Source: CAYUYV01 sp964561475
GTDB lineage: Bacteria; Pseudomonadota; Alphaproteobacteria; JAJFIK01
NCBI GenBank assembly: GCA_964561475.1
Contig: CAZLPU010000007.1
Coordinates: forward strand, 1-64,000
Direction: 5' to 3'
Length of the DNA stretch: 64,000 bases
Shown: positions 26,537-35,992 of the stretch, one piece after another
How the letters are laid out: each line of letters starts with the position of its first letter
How positions within the stretch are numbered: the stretch's first letter is position 1
The notes under the pieces: model-generated
What the model was told of the DNA's origin: nothing
Database searches by the model: none
The model's input: the letters and a program-made list of their open reading frames with translations, nothing else
Position numbers and translations under genes: made by a program

Positions 26537-29500
26537 ATGGCCGTGACGTCGGGCAACGACATTATTAATGGTGTACCTGGGGCTGATGACACAATCTCAG
26601 CGCTTCAGGGTAACGATATTATCAATGCGGGGGATGGCGCCGACGAAGTTCGGGGCGATCAGGGCAACGACACGATCAACGGCGGAACAGGTAACGATCT
26701 GCTCCGCGGTGATCGGACCTGGCTGAGCAATCAGGACGGGGATGATTCGATTGAAGGCGAAGACGGCGACGACACCATCGAAGGTGGCGGCGGCGCGGAT
26801 ATCCTGAATGGCGGCGCGGATAACGATTCCATCTCCGGCGACCTGTTCGGTTACTTCGGCAGCAATTTCGGCAATGATGACATTGATGGCGGCGCGGGGG
26901 ATGACCACCTGTTCGGCGCCGGCGGCAACGATACGATCCGGGGCGGTACGGGCAATGACGTGATCAGCGGCGGCCTTTCCCCTGACGACAACTACGCCGA
27001 CAGCCGGGATGGCGATGACGAACTCTTCGGCGATGCCGGGAACGACATCATCATGGGCGGTGCCGGTGATGACCTGATTGACGGTGGGGCCGACAGCGAC
27101 ACCGCTGAATTCATTGGCCGCCGGGACGATTACACCGTTGCCGTGGTCAATGGCGAACTGGTGGTGACCGGGCCGGATGGCGAGGACACTCTTGTCGATA
27201 TTGAATTCCTGAAATTCCGTGATGGGACGATTTCCACGGCCGATGCCCTGTCCGGCGGCGATCCGGCTCCTGAGCCTGAGCCCGCACCGGAACCTGAGCC
27301 CGAACCCGCACCGGAGCCCGAGCCCGAGCCCGAGCCCGAGCAGGGGGCGGATATTGAAGGCACCGACGAGGGTGAGCCGCTTCTGGGGACCGCCGATGGT
27401 GAGACCATCAACGGCCTTGGCGGCAATGACGAGATCTTCGGCCGGGGCGGTACGGACATCATCAATGGCGGCGCCGACGACGATCTGATCTATGGCGACG
27501 GCATTTTCACGTTTCAGTACGGGGAGTTTGGTCTTCCCGGGCCTGACACCATGACTGGTGGTCTGGGTAATGACGTGTTCCGCGATCTGATCACCAATAT
27601 GGACGGTGATGTCATCACCGACTTCCAGACCTTTGCCGATGGCGTTGGTGATGTGCTGCGGGTCTGGCTGGCGACGCCGGAGCAGACCACATTCTCCCAG
27701 GTGAACGACAATGGCGACATCCTCCTGACCATGAATGTGGATCCAGGCGACGGTAATGTCGTCTCGGCCACCGTGCGGTTTGAAAATGTCACCGGCACCT
27801 TCGAAGAGCGCACGGCGCCCACAGGCGATGTGGATTTCATTCTGCTCGCCGACGGCCAGCCGGAACCTGAGCCCCAGCCCGAGCCCGAGCCCGAACCCCA
27901 GCCGGAGCCTGAGCCCCAGCCGGAGACCGAGCCCGCACCGGAGTCCCAGCTTCAGGCAACCTTCCAGGTCCGTGAGAACCAGATCTATGGCGACCGGTTC
28001 AACGCCGAGATCCATGTCCTGAACACCGGGCCGGATCTTGAGAACTGGACCCTCGACTTCACCCTGGGCGGTGCGGACATTCTGAGCATCTGGAGTGCCG
28101 AACTTCTCGATAGCGCGGACGGCAACTTCGAAGTCACCGGTGACGGCTGGACCACGTCCATCGACAATGGCGAAGAGGTCTGGTTCGGCGTGACCGTCTC
28201 CGGCAAGCCCGAAGATGTGGACTTCTCCGTCCTCGGTGGCCAGCCCCAGCCGGAACCAGAGCCGGAGCCCGAGCCCGAGCCCGAGCCCGAGCCAGAGCCC
28301 CAACCTGAGCCGGAACCGGAACCCGAGTCCAATCTCAGTGTTCGGACGGAAATCCGGAATGACTGGGGCACGGGTTTCACCGCCGATGTCTATCTGAGCA
28401 ACGACAGTGATGAGGATATCGACGGCTGGTCCTTCCTGGTGGATCCGGATTTTGTGATCCGGGAAGCCTGGGGCGGCGCCGAAGTTCTTTCCTCTGGTGA
28501 AGAAGGGTATGTGCTGGGCGGTACCGGCAACGACGCCTTCATCCCCGCTGGCGGAGAAGTGGCATTCGGCATCACCGCCACCGGTTCCTCCGCTGATCTG
28601 GACAGCTTCGTGATTGTCGGCAGTGATGCGGACCCGGACCCGCTGCCGGATCCGGGACCTGAGCCGGTGGACGGTCAGGATGCACCGTTCCTGGTGACCG
28701 ATCTGAGCACCGTCATTGGGCTGACCATTCCAGGCCTTATCCGTGAGGTCTACCAGCAGCCTATCAATGGCGGCGGCACCACCACCATCGTGGCGCCCCA
28801 GACAAGCTTTGACGAGATCGACTTCACCTACGCCAACGGTGTCGAAATCGTCACCCAGCCCCGTCTGCCGGACTTGGATAATCCCCAGTTCGCCGACTTC
28901 TTCAGCCCGTTCGTTCCTTACGTCCACAACGACAATGTGGCCACGATCCACAAGGGCACGTTGCTGATCGAACAGGGCGGCAGCTACACTATCTCCATGG
29001 CGGCCGACCAGGCCGGGCAGCTCTTCATCAATGGCGAACAGGTTCTCATTGATGAAACCCGAAACCTGGGTCCGGACGGGATTGTGCCTGAGACGGTGAC
29101 CCTGACCCTGGGTGCCGGCGAGCACGAGTTCGAGGTGCGCCACTTCGAAAGCCGCCAGGGCTTCCCCATCAGCTTGAAGATGGAATACTCCGGCCCGGAT
29201 ACCGGCGGTCAGTTCGTGCCCATGGGTCCGGAGATCTTCGAAGTCACCATCGATGATGCCTCCTACTTCGATGCGCCGACGGCGGAGGAAATCTGGCCGG
29301 AGTTCATCGTGCCCGGTGACGAGACCACCAAGCTCCAGGGGGCCCGCGACACCAATGACGGTGGTGCCCGCCTGATCGCCTTCAACGACTTCCAGGGCGA
29401 TACGGTTTCCATCGACCAGATCTCCGGAAGCTCCGTGGGCGGATTCTTCGACGTGGTGATCATCAGCCAGCCCGATGGGGACAACCCGGGCATCGCGAAC

Positions 29501-29665
29501 CTGATCTATACGATCGGTCAGGATGCCATCAACGCCATCGACATTGCCGATGGTGAGACTTACCTGGACAGTGCGACATTCCGCTTCGAGGACGAGTTCG
29601 GCAACTTTGCCGACTATGAACTCTTTGCGGAAATCCAGACCGCGGTTGAGCCGGACTTTGGCTGA
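26537..29665 (+). CDS. large RTX protein with CBM2-like and PA14-like domains
   Basis: 1042 residues, with GGAGG six bases before the ATG. Residues ~5-195 are RTX Ca-binding repeats (GNDTINGGTGNDLLRGD...). A Pro-Glu linker follows, then a second short RTX block (~275-325) and a domain ending near 430. PEPEPEP linkers then separate two CBM2-like beta domains (~470-560 and ~590-690). A PA14-like domain (~715-890, with HKGTLLIEQGGSYTISMAAD and AGQLFINGEQV) and a C-terminal beta domain complete it. There is no signal peptide, so type I export via RTX is inferred. I see no catalytic domain, which suggests an adhesin or polysaccharide-binding surface protein. A strong terminator follows. Confidence 0.85.
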   Translation: MAVTSGNDIINGVPGADDTISALQGNDIINAGDGADEVRGDQGNDTINGGTGNDLLRGDRTWLSNQDGDDSIEGEDGDDTIEGGGGADILNGGADNDSISGDLFGYFGSNFGNDDIDGGAGDDHLFGAGGNDTIRGGTGNDVISGGLSPDDNYADSRDGDDELFGDAGNDIIMGGAGDDLIDGGADSDTAEFIGRRDDYTVAVVNGELVVTGPDGEDTLVDIEFLKFRDGTISTADALSGGDPAPEPEPAPEPEPEPAPEPEPEPEPEQGADIEGTDEGEPLLGTADGETINGLGGNDEIFGRGGTDIINGGADDDLIYGDGIFTFQYGEFGLPGPDTMTGGLGNDVFRDLITNMDGDVITDFQTFADGVGDVLRVWLATPEQTTFSQVNDNGDILLTMNVDPGDGNVVSATVRFENVTGTFEERTAPTGDVDFILLADGQPEPEPQPEPEPEPQPEPEPQPETEPAPESQLQATFQVRENQIYGDRFNAEIHVLNTGPDLENWTLDFTLGGADILSIWSAELLDSADGNFEVTGDGWTTSIDNGEEVWFGVTVSGKPEDVDFSVLGGQPQPEPEPEPEPEPEPEPEPQPEPEPEPESNLSVRTEIRNDWGTGFTADVYLSNDSDEDIDGWSFLVDPDFVIREAWGGAEVLSSGEEGYVLGGTGNDAFIPAGGEVAFGITATGSSADLDSFVIVGSDADPDPLPDPGPEPVDGQDAPFLVTDLSTVIGLTIPGLIREVYQQPINGGGTTTIVAPQTSFDEIDFTYANGVEIVTQPRLPDLDNPQFADFFSPFVPYVHNDNVATIHKGTLLIEQGGSYTISMAADQAGQLFINGEQVLIDETRNLGPDGIVPETVTLTLGAGEHEFEVRHFESRQGFPISLKMEYSGPDTGGQFVPMGPEIFEVTIDDASYFDAPTAEEIWPEFIVPGDETTKLQGARDTNDGGARLIAFNDFQGDTVSIDQISGSSVGGFFDVVIISQPDGDNPGIANLIYTIGQDAINAIDIADGETYLDSATFRFEDEFGNFADYELFAEIQTAVEPDFG

Positions 29666-29690
29666 TCCGCAGCGCTGAGATCTGTTAATG

Positions 29691-29722
29691 GAGCGGTCCC
29701 GCCTGGGCGGGGCCGCTCTTTT
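29691..29722 (+). terminator. Rho-independent terminator
   Basis: A 12-bp stem (GAGCGG-T-CCCGC with GCGGG-G-CCGCTC, loop CTGG) followed by TTTTGCTTTTGT lies 26 bases after the RTX gene stop. This is the most canonical terminator in the window. Confidence 0.85.
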
Positions 29723-29775
29723 GCTTTTGTAAGCCGGGGGCTCTGTGGCAGGGTGCTTCTCTGGAGGGAGTATCC

Positions 29776-30708
29776 ATGACGACAGGCGCGGCGGAGGAGG
29801 GGCGGGCGGTTCTCGCCCATCACGGTCGAAGTTTCAATTGGGCCGGGCGGTTTCTGACCGGTCCGACCCTGGACCGGGCCGCGCGTCTCTATGCTTTCTG
29901 CCGTTACATTGACGATCTGGCCGATGAAAACCCGGATGTGGAGGCCGCCGCCCGGGATCTGGACGAGGTCTGTGCCGATCTGCGCCGGGGGGCAAGCGAC
30001 CGGGCCGATGTGGCCGGTTTTTTCGATCTCACCGGCGGCGATCCCCGGGCCCTTGCCGGTGCGCTCCTGCTCACGGAAACCGTCCGGCAGGATCTCCATC
30101 CCATCCGTATAGAGAGTAAGCAGGCGCTTCACGTCTACTCCCTCGGGGTGGCCGGATCCGTCGGCCTGATGATGTGCCCCATTCTCCGGGTGGATGAAGT
30201 GGACCGGGCCATTCCCTTCGCCATCGATCTCGGCATGGCCATGCAGATGACCAATATCGCCCGGGATGTTCTTGAGGATGCGCACCGGGACCGGGTTTAT
30301 CTGCCTGCGGAATGGACCGCCGGGCAGATCGACCCGTCGGATATTGCCGCAAACCGTGACCGCGCCCGGGAGAGGGCCTGGCCCGCGGTACTCCGCCTGC
30401 TTGACGAAGCGGACGCCTATTACACCAGTGCCCGGGGCGGTTTGTGCTTCCTGCCATTGCGCGCCAGGGCAGCCATTCATGTGGCCTCCCGGGTCTACAG
30501 GGGGATCGGTTCGGTCATCCGGTCCCGGGGTCCGGCCCGTTACTGGCAGGGGCGGGCCTACACCACAAGGGCCCATAAGGTGCTGCTCACGGCCCAGGCC
30601 CTTGGAGGGCTTGCCCTGCTTCCCAGCCGCAAGAGGGCCTGCCATGATGGAGCGCTCCATGGCGCGATTGCACCAACCCTTGCCGCCCATGGAGTATGCG
30701 GTGGCTGA
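29776..30708 (+). CDS. crtB: phytoene/squalene synthase family protein
   Basis: 310 residues. Both aspartate-rich prenyl-diphosphate motifs are visible: YIDDLADE (about 44-51) and NIARDVLEDAHRDRVYLP (from about 160), the latter typical of phytoene synthases. It condenses two geranylgeranyl diphosphates to phytoene. GGAGGGAG lies upstream. Its 3' end overlaps the next gene (lycopene cyclase) by 65 bases, so the two are co-translated. The carotenoid assignment rests partly on that neighbour. The first Asp motif departs slightly from the usual DDxxD. Confidence 0.9.
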   Translation: MTTGAAEEGRAVLAHHGRSFNWAGRFLTGPTLDRAARLYAFCRYIDDLADENPDVEAAARDLDEVCADLRRGASDRADVAGFFDLTGGDPRALAGALLLTETVRQDLHPIRIESKQALHVYSLGVAGSVGLMMCPILRVDEVDRAIPFAIDLGMAMQMTNIARDVLEDAHRDRVYLPAEWTAGQIDPSDIAANRDRARERAWPAVLRLLDEADAYYTSARGGLCFLPLRARAAIHVASRVYRGIGSVIRSRGPARYWQGRAYTTRAHKVLLTAQALGGLALLPSRKRACHDGALHGAIAPTLAAHGVCGG

Positions 30709-31921
30709 AGAACGCTGTGATCTGATCATTCTGGGCGGCGGACTCGCGGGGCTTTCCCTTGCCGCGGCGCTGGCGGAGCTTGGTGCCGATTGTCCGTCCA
30801 CTGTGATTATCGAGCCCAGACCATCCTATGTCCGGGACCGGACCTGGTCCTACTGGCGTCTCCATGGCCACCGCTTTGATGAATGCGTGCGTCGGCGCTG
30901 GCACCAGTCTCTGCTGCGGGCCAGGGGCCGGTCCGTGACCGTGACCGCCATGGACTATGAGACCATTGAGGCGGACCGGTTCTATGAAGTGGCCTTGGAC
31001 CGGATCGAATCAAACAATAAGATCAGTATCAGGATGGGCTGTGCGGCAATCGATCTTGTCCCCGCCGGGCAACCGGGTGCTGGCGCTGATGAAGTCATGG
31101 TACAGACGGATCAGTCCCTGATCCGGGCAAGGCTCTGCCTGGATACCCGTCCGCCCCACTGGGGCCAGGGCCGCAACGGGTTTCTGGAGGAGGGCACCGT
31201 CCAGTCCTTTGCCGGCCTGGAAGTGGAGACCGCCGAGCCGGTTTTCAATCCCGACCAGGCCATTCTCATGGACTTCATGAATGGGACACGAGAGAAGGAA
31301 GTGCGCTTCTTCTATGTCCTGCCTTTCAGCGAGCGCCGCGCGCTGGTGGAGGATACCCGCTTCACGCCAGAGGCGGGGGTTGTTCCCCCCCAGGATGGTC
31401 TTGAGGCGGAGATCCGGTCCTATCTCGGTTGTTCCTTTCAGGTTCACTACCGGGAGCAGGCGTGCCTGCCCATGATTGCGGGCCTCGCCCGGGCCCTGCC
31501 GGATCCTGCCGGCCGCATCCTGCCCCTGGGCATGGCATCCGGTGCCCTCAGGCCATCGTCTGGATACGGATTTCTGGCCATCCAGCGTCAGGTGGATACC
31601 CTTGTCGCCGCCATCGTGGCCCACGGCATAGCGCCGGAGGCTCTGGCCCGGGCCATGGTCCGCCGCCCTGGCTGGATGGAGTGGATGGACCGGGTGTTTC
31701 TCGATGTGCTCTATCACAATGCGGACAAAGCCCCGGACTGGTTCCTGGGCATGTTCGAACGGGCCTCCCAGACCCGGGCGATCCGGTTCATGGCGGATAC
31801 CGGGTCCCTGGTGGATGCTGCCGCGGTCGCCGCTGCCATGCCCAAGCCGCCTTTTCTGAGAGCGGCCGCCCGGGTGCTCTATCGCCAGGCGCGGGGGAAG
31901 GACAATGACTCTGCCTCCTGA
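30644..31921 (+). CDS. crtY: lycopene beta-cyclase
   Basis: 425 residues from the ATG at 30644, with in-frame alternatives at 30659 and 30689 (the last gives 410 residues and leaves a smaller overlap with crtB). The FAD-binding fold begins with DLIILGGGLAGLSLAAAL. CrtY hallmarks include RTWSYWRLH, FYVLPFSERRALVEDTRF, and the C-terminal LGMASGALRPSSGYGFLAIQRQ. It cyclises the ends of lycopene to beta-ionone rings in the membrane. The phytoene desaturase gene (crtI) needed between CrtB and CrtY is not in the window. Confidence 0.9.
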   Translation: MMERSMARLHQPLPPMEYAVAEERCDLIILGGGLAGLSLAAALAELGADCPSTVIIEPRPSYVRDRTWSYWRLHGHRFDECVRRRWHQSLLRARGRSVTVTAMDYETIEADRFYEVALDRIESNNKISIRMGCAAIDLVPAGQPGAGADEVMVQTDQSLIRARLCLDTRPPHWGQGRNGFLEEGTVQSFAGLEVETAEPVFNPDQAILMDFMNGTREKEVRFFYVLPFSERRALVEDTRFTPEAGVVPPQDGLEAEIRSYLGCSFQVHYREQACLPMIAGLARALPDPAGRILPLGMASGALRPSSGYGFLAIQRQVDTLVAAIVAHGIAPEALARAMVRRPGWMEWMDRVFLDVLYHNADKAPDWFLGMFERASQTRAIRFMADTGSLVDAAAVAAAMPKPPFLRAAARVLYRQARGKDNDSAS

Positions 31922-32501
31922 TAAGGCCGTTCTTGATAGTCTGCGTGAAGAGATCTGGTCGGACCTTTCCGCAGCGGTCACCGACCGGTCGGACCCCTGG
32001 CGCACACCGGTCCTGGCCACGGTCGCAGGGGACGGCGCGCCCATGGCCCGCACCGTAGTGCTCCGTGGGGTGTGCATCCCGTCTGGAGAATTCGAGGTGC
32101 ATACGGACCGTCTGTCTGCCAAGGTCGATGAGCTGGCGGGGGACAACCGGGTCACGCTGCTGTTCTGGTCCGAAAGTCGCTCCATCCAATTGCGCTGTAC
32201 GGGAACGGCGGTTTTCGCCGGTGAAGACCGGCGCGCCGAGGCCTGGTCCCGCCTTCCCGATCATGGCAGGGCCCAATACCGTTTGCCGGAAGCGCCCGGC
32301 ACACCTCTTGCCAACGAAGAAGAGGCGGCAACGGCCGCCCGCCCCGTGGATCATCCGAACGACAACGGCTTTGACCGGTTTCAGGTGATCACCATCGGCT
32401 GTCAAGCCATCGACTATCTTCACATTGCCCGGTCCGGTCACCGGCGAATCCATTTTCGGCACGCTGAGGGCACGTGGCAGGCCACTCGGGTTGCGCCCTG
32501 A
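31905..32501 (+). CDS. pyridoxamine 5'-phosphate oxidase-like FMN protein
   Basis: 198 residues, overlapping the crtY end by 17 bases. The split-barrel flavin-binding pattern is visible: ARTVVLRGVCIPSGEFEVHTD, then RVTLLFWSESRSIQLRCTGTA and the C-terminal W-Q-A-T-R-V. It resembles the PPOX/Alr4036-type family rather than canonical PdxH, whose C-terminal substrate residues are not evident. Tight overlap with crtB-crtY suggests co-expression; a direct carotenoid role is only inference. Confidence 0.8.
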   Translation: MTLPPDKAVLDSLREEIWSDLSAAVTDRSDPWRTPVLATVAGDGAPMARTVVLRGVCIPSGEFEVHTDRLSAKVDELAGDNRVTLLFWSESRSIQLRCTGTAVFAGEDRRAEAWSRLPDHGRAQYRLPEAPGTPLANEEEAATAARPVDHPNDNGFDRFQVITIGCQAIDYLHIARSGHRRIHFRHAEGTWQATRVAP

Positions 32502-32693
32502 CATTCCATTTTTCCCTCCTTTTTGCCGTGTTGCTGACGGGGCACACGTATTTTTAACCTGCAGACCGGGTAATGGCGTCAGCGTGTCCGTTGGGATGCG
32601 CCCGGCCTCGCTCAATCCGGCGCAGACCTGATCACCTGTGGGATCGGGCCTGGGGAGATTTTGCAGCAGGCCCCACGCAGATGAGGTGAAGGG

Positions 32694-33068
32694 ATGCACA
32701 CGAATATCTTGGCCCTGGCGGCCGCGGCCACCTTGGCCTTGTCGCCCGTTCTGGCACACGCTTCGAACCCTGAGGGTGAAAGCGCGACCCAACAGATTCC
32801 CACACAGGGACAGTCTCCGGAGACGTCTTCTGACGGTATGGTCGAAGGGCTCAACGATCCGGCTCCGGCTTCCGTCCTGGAGCCTGGCGGTGCGGCCGGC
32901 TCGGAAGCCGTCATTGCCGGCATGACTGTGGTACAGGCTGCGGCTGCTGCCACCACGGCCGGCGTGTTGATCGGCACTGTCGCTTTTGTGGCGGCCAACA
33001 ACGACAACGGCCGGACTTCCAACGGCACGTCCAGCACAGCCGCGCCGTCCACATCCGGCACAAACTGA
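32694..33068 (+). CDS. small exported YjbE-like protein
   Basis: 124 residues: a signal peptide (NILALAAAATLALSPVLAHA, cleavage about residue 23), a polar linker, an Ala/Val/Thr-rich hydrophobic helix (about 75-100) and a Ser/Thr/Asn/Gly tail. E. coli YjbE, first gene of the yjbEFGH exopolysaccharide operon, has a similar small exported Ser/Thr/Gly/Ala-rich make-up. The resemblance is compositional; the presence of yjbH- and yjbF-like genes next to it supports the call. GAGG lies upstream of the ATG. Confidence 0.6.
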   Translation: MHTNILALAAAATLALSPVLAHASNPEGESATQQIPTQGQSPETSSDGMVEGLNDPAPASVLEPGGAAGSEAVIAGMTVVQAAAAATTAGVLIGTVAFVAANNDNGRTSNGTSSTAAPSTSGTN

Positions 33069-33092
33069 CGGACCGGAATCGGAAGACAAGGG

Positions 33093-33124
33093 GCATGGGT
33101 GATCGCGCCCATGCACCCCGGTTT
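33093..33124 (+). terminator. hairpin after the YjbE-like gene
   Basis: GCATGGG (33093-33099) pairs with CCCATGC (33108-33114), and flanking GGG/CCC may extend the stem; GGTTTT follows at 33119-33124. It is a plausible attenuator or terminator between the YjbE-like gene and the YjbH gene. Confidence 0.5.
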
Positions 33125-33301
33125 TGACCGTTCCGAGGGCCTATCATTCAGTCCGTGTGGTCACGGTCCTGTGCGAATTTGGGCCAACCAGTATGGCAGC
33201 CGGGCGAATCCCGCTAGCCTGCCGTCTGTTTCATGCAGATGGGGTGGCGGCCAGGGGACCTGCAGGGAACGCATTTGTTTCCCGCAGATGTCCTTGAGGT
33301 C

Positions 33302-35992
33302 ATGGGTCCCAACCGCCACGCACGTCTCACCACTGTTTTCCGTTTGCTGATTGTTCTGCTGGCTGGATGCGCTCTCGCCGCACCCATTCGGCTGCCTCTT
33401 TTCGGGTCGGCCCAGGCCCAGATTCATGCCACCGATGACGGTGATCTCGGGCATGGGACGGAACCACCCTGGAACCTGCTCGACCCCAATCCCTGGCGGC
33501 CGTCCCTCAGCTATTCCGGCGGTACCGGACTGATTGATATGCCGACGGCCCGGTTCATGGCGGATGGCATGATCGCCTTGAGCGGTTCGGGCAAACAACC
33601 CGATCAGCGTGCCGCCTTTCTATTTCAGGCAACGCCCTGGGCGGAAGGTGTGTTCCGGTATGCCCATATTAATGGTTTCTTGACGGATCAGCCGAATTTT
33701 TATGACCGGAGTTTCGCGGTCAAGATCCGATTGATGGAAGAGGGGACCGTGCGCCCGGCTCTGGCCGTGGGTCTTTCCGATCTTCTGGGTACGGGGGTTT
33801 ACGGCGGGGAGTATCTGGTGGCCAGCAAGCGGTTCGGCGATCTCGATGCCAGCCTGGGTCTGGGCTGGGGACGGTTCGGGTCTTCCGGCGCGCTGATCAA
33901 TCCCCTGAGCCGTCTTGACGATGCCTTTGCCTCCCGGGAGGGACGCACCCTGGATGACACGGGCCAGTTCGATTTTGGTTCCTATTTTTCCGGCCCGGAT
34001 GTGGGCCTTTTTGGCGGGATCGAGTACACACCGCCGGTGGCCTCTTTGGATGGTCTGAAGTTCCAGGTGGAGTATTCGTCGGATCGTTATCTGGAGGAGG
34101 AGGCCGCCCCCCTTGTGAATTTCGATCAGCGCTCCCCCGTCAATCTGGGGGTCAGCTATCAACCGGCGGACTGGATCGAGCTGGGCAGCCATTACCTTTA
34201 CGGCACCACTTTGGGGGTTCGGTTTGCGGTCAAGGCGGATCCATCCAAACGCACAGCCCTGTCTCAATTCGGGGCCCAGGCCCCTTTGTTCCGTGTCAGG
34301 CCGGAATTGAGTCGAAAGCCCCCGGAAGATCCGCCGGTGAGCGTCCAGGAATTTGAGCGCCTGCGGAGGATCCCCAATCCCCTCGAGCGGGCCGGCACGC
34401 CTGCCTTGTCGCCCAGGACAGGTTTTGCCCGTGGCATTACCGATTTGAGGGGGGCGGACCCATCGAAGCAAAGTCTGATGAACCGAAGCCTTGAAGCGCG
34501 CCAGGAGAGCAACAGCAGTGTGCCCCTAACGGTTTCCCGGCGCTACCTCGGATCGTCTCTCCGCCTGACCCGGAAGGAAGGCCTGTGCACGGCATCGGGC
34601 TCCGTCCGGGCAAAAAATCCCAAGGCTTCCGCCTGCGATGTCCAACGGGCGCGCAAAGCCGCCATCCGCCGGGCGGATCTGACCCCCTCCCGGAGCAGGG
34701 CAAGGGAGCGCATGCGGAAAATGGCGGAACGGACGGTGCAGCTTGCTGGCGGACAGCGTCTGGAAATCGGTCCGGCGGCCACCCGCTTCGCCACGGACAA
34801 GGCCCTGTTCACGGCGATTGAACAGGAAGCGGATGACCTTTACATCACGGTGCAGACCATCAGCCGGAATGACGCCACCTTAAAGGTGACCATCTCCAAC
34901 CGGCGCTATGACCGGGCGGCCCAGGCATTGGGGCGGATCGTTCGGGTTTTGTCCCGTCTTGCGCCGGATGATATCGATATCTTTGACATCACTTTGACGA
35001 CGGGGGACCTGCCGGTGACCCGGATGACACTTTCCCGGGCGGGACTGGAGCGGGTTCTCTTGTCTGGAGGCGGTACGGAGGAAATTCTTACCCTGGCGCG
35101 GTTCGAACCCGGGTCACGGGAGACTGTGGGGACCAAGGGCGCGTTTCCGTCCGTCGGCTTTGGCCTGCGCCCAGGATTCCGGCAAAGCCTGTTTGATCCG
35201 GACGATCCGTTCCGCTACCAATTTCTCCTGAATGCGGGCCTGGCGGTCAGCCTTGCGCCCGGTCTCACTCTGGAGACCAGTGCGGGCATCAACCTGATCA
35301 ACAATTTCGACGAAATCACCCGGGAGTCCGATAGTGCTTTGCCCCGGGTGCGGAGCGATTTTGCCCGCTATCTCCAGGAAGGCGCCACGGGGCTCACCAC
35401 CCTCCAGCTCAGCTACCGGTTCAAGCTGGGCCGCCAGACCTTTGCCCGGTTTACTGGCGGCATCCTGGAGGAAATGTTTGCGGGTGTGGGCGGAGAGATC
35501 CTCTTCAAGCCCCACGGCAAGCCCTGGGCTCTGGGTGGTAATCTGTTTGCTGTACAACAACGGGATTTCGACAAGGGCTTCCGACTGCGGGACTATCAGA
35601 CGGTCACCGGCCATGGGAGCCTCTACTATGATCTGCCGTTCCATGATTATACGGCTGTGGTTCATGCGGGTCGCTATCTGGCCGGCGACTATGGGGCAAC
35701 CTTTGAGCTGAAGCGCCGTTTCGATACCGGTGTGGAGATTGGTGCCTTTGCCACACTGACCAATGTGCCCTTTGACGAGTTCGGCGAGGGCAGTTTCGAC
35801 AAGGGACTGATCATCCGCATCCCCTTCGGCTGGTTCTCACCTTTCCCGACCCGGGAGGAGTACCGGATCGATTTGCGGCCGCTGACCCGGGATGGCGGTC
35901 AGCGGCTCACCAACACACCTCTCCTGTTTGAAGAAATCCGCCATGAAACCGTTGGCGAAGTGGTGCGGAATTTCGATGGCTTCACGGATTGA
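33302..35992 (+). CDS. yjbH: YjbH-like outer-membrane exopolysaccharide protein
   Basis: 896 residues. The N-terminal hydrophobic segment (LLIVLLAGCALAAPIRLPLF) contains a lipobox-like LAGC, though a normal signal cut after AQA is also possible. A YjbH domain starts at PSLSYSGGTGLIDMPTARFMADGMIALSGS, the standard opening of this beta-barrel family. The C-terminal half is rich in alternating amphipathic strands (GLTLETSAGINLINNF, LTTLQLSYRFKLGRQTFARF, HGSLYYDLPFHDYTAVVHAGRY). A basic, low-complexity region lies near 380-500. YjbH/GfcD proteins are outer-membrane components of polysaccharide secretion systems. The start is placed at 33302; the frame is open to 33233. Confidence 0.88.
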   Translation: MGPNRHARLTTVFRLLIVLLAGCALAAPIRLPLFGSAQAQIHATDDGDLGHGTEPPWNLLDPNPWRPSLSYSGGTGLIDMPTARFMADGMIALSGSGKQPDQRAAFLFQATPWAEGVFRYAHINGFLTDQPNFYDRSFAVKIRLMEEGTVRPALAVGLSDLLGTGVYGGEYLVASKRFGDLDASLGLGWGRFGSSGALINPLSRLDDAFASREGRTLDDTGQFDFGSYFSGPDVGLFGGIEYTPPVASLDGLKFQVEYSSDRYLEEEAAPLVNFDQRSPVNLGVSYQPADWIELGSHYLYGTTLGVRFAVKADPSKRTALSQFGAQAPLFRVRPELSRKPPEDPPVSVQEFERLRRIPNPLERAGTPALSPRTGFARGITDLRGADPSKQSLMNRSLEARQESNSSVPLTVSRRYLGSSLRLTRKEGLCTASGSVRAKNPKASACDVQRARKAAIRRADLTPSRSRARERMRKMAERTVQLAGGQRLEIGPAATRFATDKALFTAIEQEADDLYITVQTISRNDATLKVTISNRRYDRAAQALGRIVRVLSRLAPDDIDIFDITLTTGDLPVTRMTLSRAGLERVLLSGGGTEEILTLARFEPGSRETVGTKGAFPSVGFGLRPGFRQSLFDPDDPFRYQFLLNAGLAVSLAPGLTLETSAGINLINNFDEITRESDSALPRVRSDFARYLQEGATGLTTLQLSYRFKLGRQTFARFTGGILEEMFAGVGGEILFKPHGKPWALGGNLFAVQQRDFDKGFRLRDYQTVTGHGSLYYDLPFHDYTAVVHAGRYLAGDYGATFELKRRFDTGVEIGAFATLTNVPFDEFGEGSFDKGLIIRIPFGWFSPFPTREEYRIDLRPLTRDGGQRLTNTPLLFEEIRHETVGEVVRNFDGFTD

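Noticed and set aside
26560..27110. Regular repeats that might suggest a CRISPR array
   Set aside because: They are in-frame RTX nonapeptide codons (GGxGxDxxx), with no fixed repeat and variable-spacer structure. No CRISPR array was seen anywhere in the window.
26597..29143. 848-residue open frame on the reverse strand
   Set aside because: It is the mirror of the RTX/CBM2-like gene. GC-rich codon bias and the repeat structure keep the opposite strand open, and its product is a repetitive hydrophobic series with no domain.
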